Shown piece by piece: positions 16,574 to 25,061 of a stretch of DNA of 64,000 nt. Both the position numbers and the translations under genes were made by a program. Source of the DNA: Promicromonospora sp. AC04 (GTDB taxonomy: Bacteria > Actinomycetota > Actinomycetes > Actinomycetales > Cellulomonadaceae). The notes under the pieces were generated by a model. That model was not told where the DNA came from, searched no databases, and worked only from the letters and a program-made list of their open reading frames with translations. Numbering within the stretch: the stretch's first letter is position 1; the number at the start of each line of letters is the position of its first letter. The DNA lies in the NCBI RefSeq assembly GCF_003058225.1, contig NZ_QBUG01000006.1, forward strand, positions 372,001-436,000. Direction: 5' to 3'.

Positions 16574-18132
16574 CCCGCAGCCCCGACGTGCTGGTCGTCC
16601 TCGCCGACGACCTCGGCTACTCCGACGTCGGCGTGTTCGGCGGCGAGATCGACACCCCCGCCCTGGACCGGCTGGCGCGCCGCGGCGTACGGATGAGCTC
16701 CTTCTACGTCACACCCCGCTGCAGCCCGTCCCGCGCGGCCCTCCTCACGGGGCGGCACTCGCACGACGTCGGCGTCGGCGTGCTCACCAGCGACGACCGC
16801 CCGTACGGGTACCGCGGCTCCCCGGACCCCACTGCGCCGACGCTCGCCGAGCGGCTCCGCTCCATCGGCTACACGACGGCGCTCGCGGGCAAGTGGCACC
16901 TGTCGGCGCAGACGGCCGAGCCCGACGAGACCTGGCCCACCCGCCGCGGGTTCGACGAGTTCTACGGCGTGCTGCCCGGCGCCGTCAGCTACTACGGCCC
17001 GCCGCTGGTCGACGGCGAGGAACGGCTGCCGCCGTCGGCCACCGCCGGGGACTACTACCTGACGGACGACCTGACCCGGTACGCGCGCGACTTTGTCGAG
17101 CGCGCGCACAAGGGCGGGCGGCCGTGGTTCCTGTACCTCGCCTACACGGCGCCGCACTGGCCGCTGCACGCCCGGGAGGCCGACGTCGCGAAGTACCGCG
17201 AGCGCTACCTCGCCGGCTGGGACCGGCTGCGCGAGCGCCGGCTCGCGGAGCAGCACCGCCTCGGCCTGGAGACCGCTGCCGACCTGCCGGCGCGCGACCT
17301 GCGGGTGCCTGCGTGGGCGGAGACCTCCGAACCGGAGTGGGAGGCCGAGCGCATGGCCGTCTACGCGGCGCAGGTCGAGGCCATGGACCGGGGCGTCGGC
17401 GCGCTGCTCGACCAGCTGGAGGCGCAGGGCACGCTGGACGACACGCTGGTGGTGTTCTGCTCGGACAACGGGGCGTGCGCGGAGGAGCTGCCGACGCCGT
17501 CGGGCCGCCTGCCGGTGGACGTGTCCCCGCCGACGACGCGCGACGGGCGGGCCGTCCGGGTGGGCAACTCCCCCGACGTCGTCCCGGGGCCCGAGGACTC
17601 CTACGCGAGCTACGGCCGGTCGTGGGCGCACCTGTCGAACACGCCGTTCCGGCTGTACAAGCGGTGGGTGCACGAGGGCGGCATCGCGTCACCGCTCATC
17701 GCGTCGTGGCCGGCGGGCGGCGTCCTGGGCGGTGGCCGGACGGCGGGACCGGGCCACGTCGTCGACATCGCGCCCACCGTGCTGCGCGCCGTGGGCGGCG
17801 ACACCAGCGGGATGGCGGGCGCGAGCATGCTCGACCAGTGGCGGGGCGAGGCGGCGGTCGAGCGGCCGCTGTTCTGGGAGCACCTCGGGAACGCCGCCGT
17901 GCGGTACGGCCAGTGGAAGCTGGTCCGCGAGGCGGGGCGGCCGTGGGAGCTGTACGACATCCTGGCGGACCGCGGCGAGACGCACGACCTCGCCGCCGAG
18001 CACGCCGACGTCGTCACGCGGCTGGAGCACTGCTGGGAGGTGTGGGCGCGGTCGACCGGGGTGATCGAGTGGGACCGGCTGCTGGAGTACTACCGGATGC
18101 GGGGCCTGGAGCAGTCGGTGCTGCCGGACTGA
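16570..18132 (+). CDS. type I sulfatase, apparently cytosolic
   Basis: This 520-residue alkaline-phosphatase-fold sulfatase begins with the metal site VLVVLADDLGYSDVG. It has the canonical Cys-type sulfatase signature CSPSRAALLTGR, with the Cys (about residue 51) to be converted to formylglycine. Further conserved parts are AGKWHLS, FCSDNGA and LFWEHLGNAAVR. No signal peptide is present, so the substrate must be imported first. The start overlaps the FAH stop (ATGA at 16570-16573), and this is the last gene of the locus. No formylglycine-generating enzyme gene lies in the window. Confidence 0.92.
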   Translation: MTRSPDVLVVLADDLGYSDVGVFGGEIDTPALDRLARRGVRMSSFYVTPRCSPSRAALLTGRHSHDVGVGVLTSDDRPYGYRGSPDPTAPTLAERLRSIGYTTALAGKWHLSAQTAEPDETWPTRRGFDEFYGVLPGAVSYYGPPLVDGEERLPPSATAGDYYLTDDLTRYARDFVERAHKGGRPWFLYLAYTAPHWPLHAREADVAKYRERYLAGWDRLRERRLAEQHRLGLETAADLPARDLRVPAWAETSEPEWEAERMAVYAAQVEAMDRGVGALLDQLEAQGTLDDTLVVFCSDNGACAEELPTPSGRLPVDVSPPTTRDGRAVRVGNSPDVVPGPEDSYASYGRSWAHLSNTPFRLYKRWVHEGGIASPLIASWPAGGVLGGGRTAGPGHVVDIAPTVLRAVGGDTSGMAGASMLDQWRGEAAVERPLFWEHLGNAAVRYGQWKLVREAGRPWELYDILADRGETHDLAAEHADVVTRLEHCWEVWARSTGVIEWDRLLEYYRMRGLEQSVLPD

Positions 18133-18208
18133 CGCGGGAGGCAGAGACGGCCTTACGCGGTCGCGAACGCCCGACCCGTCCCGGGAGGCAGAGTGCGAGA
18201 CTGCCCGC

Positions 18209-18631
18209 ATGAGTGATGGGGAGTGGAGCCGGCAGCGGGCCGAAGCGGTCCGCGTGCAGGCGGAGCGCCTGGCGGCGCGGCAGGACGCCGAGCACACCCG
18301 GGCCGAGGCGATGCTCCGCGACTTCGTGGCCGCCGCGAAGACCGCCGGGCTCGCTCCCGAGGACCTTCAGGTCCAGGGGTACGGCGGGCGGGGCACGGCG
18401 CGCACCGGGCTGAAGGGCTGGTACCTGCGCGTGGACCGAACCGCCGGCGTCAGCACGGACGGCGACTTCTACGTGCTCACCGCGCCGGTCAGCCTCCTGG
18501 ACCGCGTCCGCGGCATCCGGCCCGACGCGCGCCGTCCGCCGCTGATCCTCGGCGCGGGCGGCAAGGACGGCGAGTCCGTCCCTCTGGCCGACGCCCTGGA
18601 CCGCCTGCTCCCGGGCTGGCGCCCGCGCTGA
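18209..18631 (+). CDS. conserved hypothetical protein
   Basis: This 140-residue protein has a charged N-terminal helix (residues 1-50, heptad-like EAVRVQAERLAARQDAE) followed by a beta-rich domain with KGWYLRVDR and GDFYVLTAP. No catalytic motif or membrane segment is visible. It lies alone between the sulfatase gene and the convergent SDR gene. I do not recognise the family beyond noting that such small proteins are common in actinobacteria. Confidence 0.75.
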   Translation: MSDGEWSRQRAEAVRVQAERLAARQDAEHTRAEAMLRDFVAAAKTAGLAPEDLQVQGYGGRGTARTGLKGWYLRVDRTAGVSTDGDFYVLTAPVSLLDRVRGIRPDARRPPLILGAGGKDGESVPLADALDRLLPGWRPR

Positions 18632-18663
18632 CCCGCCCCGCGACCCGCGACCCGCGGCAGCCG

Positions 18664-19467
18664 TCAGCCCGGCGACCGGCCCAGGTCCTCCCAGCGACGC
18701 CATGCGGCGATCCGCTCCTCGGTGATCGGCAGGACGGCGTCCGCGGCGAGGTCTCCCACGAGGATCCGCAGCGGCGGCTCGTCCGCGTCGACGATCGCGA
18801 GGACCACGCGGGCGACGTCGGCCGGGGACGAGGAGCCGGGCGGGTGCCACGCGGCCGCCCGCAGCGCGTCGTAGGCCGGGAGCTGCGCGGCGTGCACCGC
18901 CGACTCCCCGCGCCACGCGGTGTCCACGGGCCCGGGCTCGACGAGCGTGACGTGGATGCCGAACCCCGCGACCTCCTGGGCGAGCGACTCGGTCAGCCCT
19001 TCGAGCGCCCACTTGGACGCGCTGTAGCCGCCGAGCCCCGGCCACGCGGCGACGCCGCTGGAGCTGGACACCTGCACCACGTGGCCCGACCCCTGCGCGC
19101 GCAGTACCGGGAGTGCCGCCTGGGTCACGTGCAGCACGCCCAAGAGGTTGACCTCGAGCTGCTCGCGCAGCTGCTCCGGCGTGATCTCCTCGACGTAGCC
19201 GAACAGCCCGTAGCCCGCGTTGTTGACCACCACGTCGATGCGTCCGAGCCGCTCGACCGCCGCCCGCACCGCGGCACCGGCCTGGTCCGGGTCGGTCACG
19301 TCCAGCCGCAGCGGCACGACGGCGTCGCCGTGCTCGGCCACCAGGTCGTCCAGCGAGGCGAGGTCCCGCGCCGTCGCCGCGACGCGGTCGCCGCGCTGCA
19401 GGGCCGCCTCCGCGATCGCCCGGCCGAGGCCGCGGCTCGCTCCGGTCACGAACCAGACCCGGCTCAC
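18664..19467 (-). CDS. short-chain dehydrogenase/reductase (classical SDR)
   Basis: This 267-residue NAD(P)-dependent oxidoreductase has the glycine-rich cofactor motif GASRGLGRAIA, the NNAG motif (VVNNAGYGLFG), catalytic Ser region VSSSSGV and the YxxxK pair in YSASKWALEGL. The GTG start at 19467 overlaps the stop of the DUF418 gene (GTGA), so the pair is translationally coupled. Substrate is unknown. Confidence 0.9.
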   Translation of the reverse strand: MSRVWFVTGASRGLGRAIAEAALQRGDRVAATARDLASLDDLVAEHGDAVVPLRLDVTDPDQAGAAVRAAVERLGRIDVVVNNAGYGLFGYVEEITPEQLREQLEVNLLGVLHVTQAALPVLRAQGSGHVVQVSSSSGVAAWPGLGGYSASKWALEGLTESLAQEVAGFGIHVTLVEPGPVDTAWRGESAVHAAQLPAYDALRAAAWHPPGSSSPADVARVVLAIVDADEPPLRILVGDLAADAVLPITEERIAAWRRWEDLGRSPG

Positions 19468-20696
19468 AGCGCACTGCCCGGCGCTGAGCTGCCCGGCGCC
19501 GAGCTGCCGGGTGCCGAATCGCCCGGCGCAGCGCTGACCGGCCGCACCGCGTACGTGAAGCGCCGGGTCAGCGTCTCGAACGGGCCGCGCCGGCCGGTGC
19601 GCCGCATCCACTCGGCCAGGCCGACCGACGCGGCCCACACCCCGATCGCGAGCAGCGCCGTCGTCGTCACCGTGAGTGTGTCGGCGAGGTCGAGCAGGAA
19701 CGGCGTGAACGCCACGAACCACACCGGCGACTGCAGCAGGTAGCACGTCATCGACCGCTGCCCCACGGCGGCGACCGCCGCCACCAGGCCGCGGTTCCGC
19801 AGCCGCGTGGCGACCAGGCAGATCAGCGCCGCGTACCCGAACCCACCCAGCACACCGGTCGCGTCGTGCAGCGGGCCGACCCACTCCAGCACATCGTCGG
19901 CCGGGCGCTCGTACGCGCCCGTGACCAGGAGCGCCGCCGGCTGGGCGCCGAGCACCGCGGCGGAGATCCCCACAGCAGCGACGATCCGCAGCAGCACGCG
20001 GTGCTCGGCGGGCCGCTCGAGGATCCGCCGCCGTCCGGCCCACAGACCGATCGCGAACGGGCAGACGAACCCGATGGGCCCGACGAGCGCGACGATCGTG
20101 GCGATCGCTGCCCGCTCGGAGAACATGGTCGCGAGGTCGGGCGGCAGGGCCTCAGGGCCCGGCCCCGCCGTGCTGATCGACAGGGAGTCCACGCTCGGCA
20201 GCGCGCCCAGCACGAAGAACACTGCCGCAACGGCGAGCACAGCGGCATCGGACCGCCGCACCAGCAGGATCCCGACGAACAGCAGCACCCCGTACATCGC
20301 CAGGATGTCGCCCGCGTAGAACAGGAGGGCGTCGAGCACCCCGATGACGATCAGGACCAGGGAGCGACGGAACAGGATCTGGTCCACGACGCTCGACCCG
20401 AACCCGGCGTTGCGCCGCACGATGTGCGCCACGCCGTAGCCGAACAGCAGCCCGAACATCGGGAACGCCCGGCCGTCCACGAACGTGGAGACCAGCCACG
20501 CGACGGCGTCGTCCACCCGAGAGCCGCCCGCCGGAAAGCCGCCGACGTACCGCTCGCCGAGCAGAAAGTAGTGCGAGTTCGCCAGCGCGATGAACAGCAG
20601 CATCACGCCGCGCGCGAGATCGGGCCCGAGCGCCCGCTCGGACAGCCCGGTGGCCGACGCCGTCGCGGGCAGGGGTTCAGCCGTCATGGGCGCCAT
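19464..20696 (-). CDS. DUF418-family membrane protein
   Basis: This 410-residue integral membrane protein has about nine to ten hydrophobic segments. The conserved motifs DLARGVMLLFIALANSH, RAFPMFGLLFGYG and QRSMTCYLLQSPVW mark the YeiB/DUF418 family, whose members are found with diverse transport or lipid genes. The C-terminus is a SAPG tandem repeat (APGDSAPGSSAPGSSAPG) encoded by 12-bp direct repeats near 19470-19530. The start may be ATG at 20696 or 20687; neither has a strong ribosome site. Confidence 0.85.
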   Translation of the reverse strand: MAPMTAEPLPATASATGLSERALGPDLARGVMLLFIALANSHYFLLGERYVGGFPAGGSRVDDAVAWLVSTFVDGRAFPMFGLLFGYGVAHIVRRNAGFGSSVVDQILFRRSLVLIVIGVLDALLFYAGDILAMYGVLLFVGILLVRRSDAAVLAVAAVFFVLGALPSVDSLSISTAGPGPEALPPDLATMFSERAAIATIVALVGPIGFVCPFAIGLWAGRRRILERPAEHRVLLRIVAAVGISAAVLGAQPAALLVTGAYERPADDVLEWVGPLHDATGVLGGFGYAALICLVATRLRNRGLVAAVAAVGQRSMTCYLLQSPVWFVAFTPFLLDLADTLTVTTTALLAIGVWAASVGLAEWMRRTGRRGPFETLTRRFTYAVRPVSAAPGDSAPGSSAPGSSAPGSAL

Positions 20697-20867
20697 CGTG
20701 CCAGGTGGGCCCGGGACGCGCCGCCAAGTGCACCCTGCGCCGCCACCATTCGGGCACGTCCGAATGTCAGCGCTTGTGGCAGCCCGAACGGCGATCCTGG
20801 TCTCGGTCAGTCACGCACCCACGGCGGACGCGACGGCGCGTCCCGCCCCGCACCGGCGAGGAGAGCC

Positions 20868-23390
20868 ATGGCAACGGGAGCACTGAAGAACTCGCGACAC
20901 CTCCGGCGTCTGACGGTGCTCGTCACCGTCGCGGGCGTCGCACTGTCGACGTCGGCCACGAGCGTGGCCGGCGCGGACGAGCCCGGGCCGGCGGCCGACC
21001 CGCCCGCGAGCGCCGGCGACGCGCCTCCCGGCTGGCGGACGTTCGGCTCGTACGAGGAGGCCGTTGCCGCCGGGCCGAGCCGCACCCTCGAGGAGGCGGC
21101 GGCGGTGCAGCAGAACTCGATGAACGTCGCGGAGCCGACCGTGCTGCCCGAGGGCCTGGAGGACACCGCCGCACGGCCGAGGACCAAGGCTGCCGACGAG
21201 GAATGGTGGTGGGACGACGAGGACACCTACGACGTCGCACCGGGAGAGCTGCCCGAGCCGGGAGAGTTCACGCTCGACTCCTGCGAGGAGGAGTTTCCGG
21301 ACGGCCGCACCACCCCGCTCTACAAGAACCGCTACTCGATGTGCTTCGAGCCGAAGATCGGCTTCCGGCACATGAACGGGAGCGGGGTGTTCGCGATCAT
21401 GTGGTTCGACCTGACGCTGGTCGGCTGGGGCAGCCGCGACACCCTCTGGAACAGGTTCCAGTGGCGGATCTCGAACCCGGTACCGGAGGGCCCGGTCGAC
21501 CCGACCGCGCCCATGACCCTCGACATGGTGTGCGACGGGCAGGGACAGGCCTCCTGTGAGAACGACGAGGCGCAGGGCCCCGTGACGAAGTCCCTCGCGG
21601 AATGGTCGAGCCTGGAGTGGGTGTACAACGAGAACTTCTTCATGGGTGACTCCTTCCCCAGCGGCAACACGCCCCCCTTCCACCCGGACGACCTCGTCAG
21701 CTTCCTGTCCGCCCGGTTCATCGCATCCGGCCCGGACTACACCGACGACCTCGACCTCACCTACCGCTGCGACAGCGCGTCGTACCTGCCGGCGAACGAG
21801 AGCGGCGGCTGCATCTTCGACGACGTCCGTCCGGTCCACTACATCGACATGGAGGACACGGCGATCACGCAGGAGGCCTTCCACATCTTCGAGGCGTTCA
21901 CCAAGCCGCACCTCATCAATCCGGATCCGGCCGGCAAGATCATCCCGGGCAATGCCAACTCCAGGCCCCGCGAGAGCCTGAGCCGCCTGCGACCCGAGTA
22001 CGAGCCGACCAGGTACCGCAGGAACCACGACATCGCCGTGGCGACGTGCCTGGGAGTGGACCCGGACTACGCGAGCAAACGGATGGACTGCGACGAGTTC
22101 CCGTACCGGAGCACGTTCCAGGGTGCGGCTCTGGGAACCGAGGACCCGGATACCGAGTACAGCTACTCGGCCCGGGCGCTCAACCGGAGCCACAACCGGT
22201 CGGCGGGCGCGAAGCTCGGCGTCTGGTACTCGTTCGACCGGATCCTGCACGGTGACCGGTTCTGGGTCCAGGTCGGCTGCGGGCCGCAGGCGTTGCCCTG
22301 CGGCGGGGACATCCCGGACATGCCCGGCACGGGCAACACACCGCCCACCGTCGACGCCGGCCCCGACGTCACCGGCGCCGAGGGCTCGCCGGTCGCGCTC
22401 GCGGGCACCGTCACCGACCCGGACGACACCCCGACCATCGCCTGGTCGGCCGCGCCCGGGCCGGGCGTGGACCCCGGAGCGACCTGCACCTTCGCGAACG
22501 CCGCGGCCCCGAATACCACCATCACCTGCACCGACGACGGGCCGTTCACCGTCACCCTGACGGCGGACGACGGCCACGGCGAACCCTCGCCCGTGAGCGA
22601 CCGCGCGACGGTGACGCTGGCCAACGTCAACCCGGCCGCCCAGATCACGGCCCCGACGTCGGGCCAGATGATCAACGCGCGCCGGCCCGCTCCGGTGAGC
22701 GTCACCTTCACCGACCAGGGCACCAACGACACGCACACGTGCCAGGTCGACTACGGCGACGGCGACGGGCCGGTCCAAGGGACCGTCACACAGCAGCCCG
22801 GCGGCGGGACCTGCGCGGCGGAGCACGTCTACGGCTTCGACGGACTCGGGCCGCGCACGATCACGGCGACGATCACGGACGACGACGGCGGGGCCGACAG
22901 CAAGACCGTCGACGTGGTGGTCTACGTGCCGGGCGCCGGGTTCGCGATCTCGGCCGACGGCCTGCTCGACGTCGAGCGGACCCCCGACGTCCGCTGCCCG
23001 CCCGACGACGAGCAGTCGACGGCAACCCTGGACACCCTGGTGGGCCGCGTTGGCGCGCTGAACGTGAGCTGCACCGTCAGCACGACGACCGGCCGTACCG
23101 AGGTCGAGACCAGCGTCGCCGACGTGACCCTGCTGAACGGGCTCGTCCGGATCACCGACATCCAGAGCAGCTGCACGGCCGACGCCTCCGGGATCGAGCG
23201 CAGCTCGCTCGTCGGGACGATCAACGGCATCCCGATCGGCGCGGGCTCGGGCTCGCTGTCGGTGCTGGGCGTGGTCGAGGTGGCCTACAACGAGAGCACC
23301 ACCGACACGGAGGGCCGCCTGGTGCAGAACGCGATCCGGGTGCGCGCGGCGGGCCAGGAGGTGGTGGTCGGCAGCTGCCGCCTCGGCTAG
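20868..23390 (+). CDS. secreted NucA/NucB-like nuclease with PKD-type domains
   Basis: The 840-residue protein has a Sec signal (LTVLVTVAGVALSTSATSVAGA, about residues 14-36). A large N-terminal region is of unknown fold. A NucA/NucB deoxyribonuclease-like segment starts near residue 406 (MDCDEFPYRSTFQGAALG, then SHNRSAGAKLGVWYSFDRIL and GDRFWVQVG). Two PKD/Ig-like domains follow (from NTPPTVDAGPDVTGAEGSPV at about 485, and from NVNPAAQITAPTSGQ at about 585). The C-terminal 150 residues resemble a surface-exposed domain with paired Cys. It should be extracellular. The similarity to NucA/NucB is by eye. It is much longer than the secreted nucleases of that family. Confidence 0.72.
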   Translation: MATGALKNSRHLRRLTVLVTVAGVALSTSATSVAGADEPGPAADPPASAGDAPPGWRTFGSYEEAVAAGPSRTLEEAAAVQQNSMNVAEPTVLPEGLEDTAARPRTKAADEEWWWDDEDTYDVAPGELPEPGEFTLDSCEEEFPDGRTTPLYKNRYSMCFEPKIGFRHMNGSGVFAIMWFDLTLVGWGSRDTLWNRFQWRISNPVPEGPVDPTAPMTLDMVCDGQGQASCENDEAQGPVTKSLAEWSSLEWVYNENFFMGDSFPSGNTPPFHPDDLVSFLSARFIASGPDYTDDLDLTYRCDSASYLPANESGGCIFDDVRPVHYIDMEDTAITQEAFHIFEAFTKPHLINPDPAGKIIPGNANSRPRESLSRLRPEYEPTRYRRNHDIAVATCLGVDPDYASKRMDCDEFPYRSTFQGAALGTEDPDTEYSYSARALNRSHNRSAGAKLGVWYSFDRILHGDRFWVQVGCGPQALPCGGDIPDMPGTGNTPPTVDAGPDVTGAEGSPVALAGTVTDPDDTPTIAWSAAPGPGVDPGATCTFANAAAPNTTITCTDDGPFTVTLTADDGHGEPSPVSDRATVTLANVNPAAQITAPTSGQMINARRPAPVSVTFTDQGTNDTHTCQVDYGDGDGPVQGTVTQQPGGGTCAAEHVYGFDGLGPRTITATITDDDGGADSKTVDVVVYVPGAGFAISADGLLDVERTPDVRCPPDDEQSTATLDTLVGRVGALNVSCTVSTTTGRTEVETSVADVTLLNGLVRITDIQSSCTADASGIERSSLVGTINGIPIGAGSGSLSVLGVVEVAYNESTTDTEGRLVQNAIRVRAAGQEVVVGSCRLG

Positions 23391-23428
23391 GGCCGGTAGG
23401 CTCCGCGGCCTGGAGCTAGGCTCGCGGC

Positions 23429-24205
23429 ATGCCCGTGGACGACGACGACACCCGGCCGCTGACGCGCCGCGAACGGGTCAGGCGGCAGACCGTCGACGAG
23501 ATCGTCGAGCGGGCGCTGGAGCTGGTCGACGCCGGCGGCGCGCACAGCCTGTCGCTCGCTTCGGTCGGCAAGGCGATGGGCATGACGTCGCCCGCGCTGT
23601 ACCACTACTTCGCGTCGCGCGAGGCGCTGCTCGACGCCCTGGTCGTGGCCGGGTACACCGACCTCGGCACCGCCGTCGAGGGCGCCGCGCACGAGGCGGC
23701 CGACCGGCCCGCACCGGACCGGTTGGCCGCCGTCGCGCACGCCTGGCGCCGCTGGGCGCTGGACCATCCGCGCCGCTACTCGATGCTCTTCACGGGCAGC
23801 AGGCGCGAGACGGTGGACCCGCTGGAGAGCGTCGGCCCCATCAGCCGGAGCATGCTCGCCCTGGTCACGACGCTCCAGGAGATAGCGCCCGACGGCGGCG
23901 CGGGTGGCGCGTCGGCTGACGGCGCGGGTGACGCAGCTGCATTCGCGGCGTCCGGCACGGGCGCCGGCGGTTCCGGCCCCGCCCGGGCTGCCGGCCTCGA
24001 CGAGAAGCTGTCGCACTGGGGCAGGTCCCTCGGGGCCCCGGCGGGGACCGGGCATCCGGCGCTCCGGCTCGCGCTGTCCACCTGGTACCGCGTGCACGGC
24101 CTCGTTTCCCTGGAGATCGTGGGCGCCTTCGACACCATGGGGCTCGACGGCGGCAGCCTCCTGACAGCGGAGATCAACAGCCTGGTCAGCGAGGCCGGCC
24201 GCTAG
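23429..24205 (+). CDS. TetR-family regulator
   Basis: This 258-residue regulator has an N-terminal TetR helix-turn-helix (SLASVGKAMGMTSPALYHYF, residues about 40-60). A ligand-binding domain containing HAWRRWALDHPRRYSMLFTG follows. A Gly/Ala/Asp-rich insertion (about residues 155-185) makes it longer than most TetR proteins. It starts 38 bp after the nuclease gene and ends just before a long inverted repeat. Target and ligand are unknown. Confidence 0.87.
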   Translation: MPVDDDDTRPLTRRERVRRQTVDEIVERALELVDAGGAHSLSLASVGKAMGMTSPALYHYFASREALLDALVVAGYTDLGTAVEGAAHEAADRPAPDRLAAVAHAWRRWALDHPRRYSMLFTGSRRETVDPLESVGPISRSMLALVTTLQEIAPDGGAGGASADGAGDAAAFAASGTGAGGSGPARAAGLDEKLSHWGRSLGAPAGTGHPALRLALSTWYRVHGLVSLEIVGAFDTMGLDGGSLLTAEINSLVSEAGR

Positions 24206-24212
24206 CTTCCTG

Positions 24213-24291
24213 CTGACTTTGGTTCAGCAGGCTCCAGGCGTCCACACACCGCGGGTTCATGGACGCCCAAAGCCTGCTGAACCAAAGTCAG
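24213..24291. terminator. long perfect inverted repeat between convergent TetR genes
   Basis: The 21-nt arm 24213-24233 (CTGACTTTGGTTCAGCAGGC plus T) is exactly complementary to 24271-24291. A second 8-bp stem GGCGTCCA/TGGACGCC lies inside at 24237-24244 and 24260-24267. It sits between the 3' ends of two convergent genes, where it could stop transcription in both directions. There is no T tract. At 21 bp the stem is longer than an ordinary intrinsic terminator. Confidence 0.75.
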
Positions 24292-24319
24292 GACGCGGAC
24301 CGGCTGGCCGGCGCGGCGC

Positions 24320-24958
24320 TCAGGTCGCCCGCATCGCCGCCGCTACCTGCTCGGCGGTCATCGCCGGCGCGGAGAGCGGGTGGGCACCCTCCGCGCGTAG
24401 ACCGTCGAGCTGCAGGTCGAGGAAGCGTCGCCACGCATCGGGCGCGACGTCGACGGTCGCGGAGATGATCCGGGAGATCGACCAGACCAGGGACGCCAGG
24501 TCCTCCATCTGGAAGTCATCACGGAGGGCGCCCGACTCCTGCGCTCGCTCGACGAGCAAGCCGGCGGAGGCGAATCCCTCGTCGCACGCCGCGGCGAGCG
24601 CCGTCGCGTCCGGGTAGCGCAGGGTCATCGCGTCGTTCATGCCGCGGTCGGTCGCCTGCAGCTCGAAGACCTGGACCAGAAAGGTCCTAAAGCCGCGCCA
24701 CGCGTCGTCGTCGGCGAGCGCGGTCCGTGCCGTGCCCGCCAGCGCCGCGATCCGCGGGGGGTACACGGCGTCGAGCAGGGACCCGCGGCTCGGGAAGTGG
24801 TTGTAGAGGGTCCCGATGCTCACTTCCGCGCGCCGCGCGATCTCCTCCAGCGAAGCGGACACCCCGCTCTCGGCGAACACCGCTTCGGCGGCGGCCACGA
24901 GCTTCTCCCGGTTGGCGACGGCGTCGCGGCGACGCGGTCGACTGCTGACGCTCGGCAT
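24320..24958 (-). CDS. TetR-family regulator, divergent to SDR-like gene
   Basis: This 212-residue repressor has the TetR HTH (SLEEIARRAEVSIGTLYNHF) and a C-terminal SBD/TetR_C-type domain containing LVWSISRIISATVDVAPDAW. It is transcribed away from the SDR-like gene at 25062. Two palindromes lie in the 103-bp gap, so it very likely controls both genes. Confidence 0.9.
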   Translation of the reverse strand: MPSVSSRPRRRDAVANREKLVAAAEAVFAESGVSASLEEIARRAEVSIGTLYNHFPSRGSLLDAVYPPRIAALAGTARTALADDDAWRGFRTFLVQVFELQATDRGMNDAMTLRYPDATALAAACDEGFASAGLLVERAQESGALRDDFQMEDLASLVWSISRIISATVDVAPDAWRRFLDLQLDGLRAEGAHPLSAPAMTAEQVAAAMRAT

Positions 24959-24973
24959 GGGCCCACTCTACAT

Positions 24974-25035
24974 AGTTGAGGGCGCCCTCAACTTTGGGCT
25001 ATGGTCTCCACGAACTTGAGGCACCCCTCATGTTC
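24974..25035. promoter_or_regulatory. paired TetR operator palindromes
   Basis: AGTTGAGGGCGCCCTCAACT at 24974-24993 is a perfect 20-bp palindrome. A second site at 25012-25035 has arms GAACTTGAGG and CCTCATGTTC around CACC (9 of 10 positions complementary). Both share TTGAGG half-sites and lie between the divergent TetR and SDR-like genes. Confidence 0.7.
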
Positions 25036-25061
25036 CCGAGGTTCGACGAGGAGAAGAAGCT

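Noticed and set aside
1951-18132. Interpretation of the locus as a peptide-import operon because of the Opp/Dpp-type transporter
   Set aside because: No peptidase is present, and the sulfatase, FAH, DHDPS-family and beta-helix genes fit carbohydrate or organic-acid breakdown better; Opp-type importers are known to carry oligosaccharides too.
20811-22826. A 671-codon minus-strand frame opposite the nuclease-like gene
   Set aside because: Composition is Arg/Val/Gly-rich with no motif, whereas the plus-strand frame has a signal peptide and domains.
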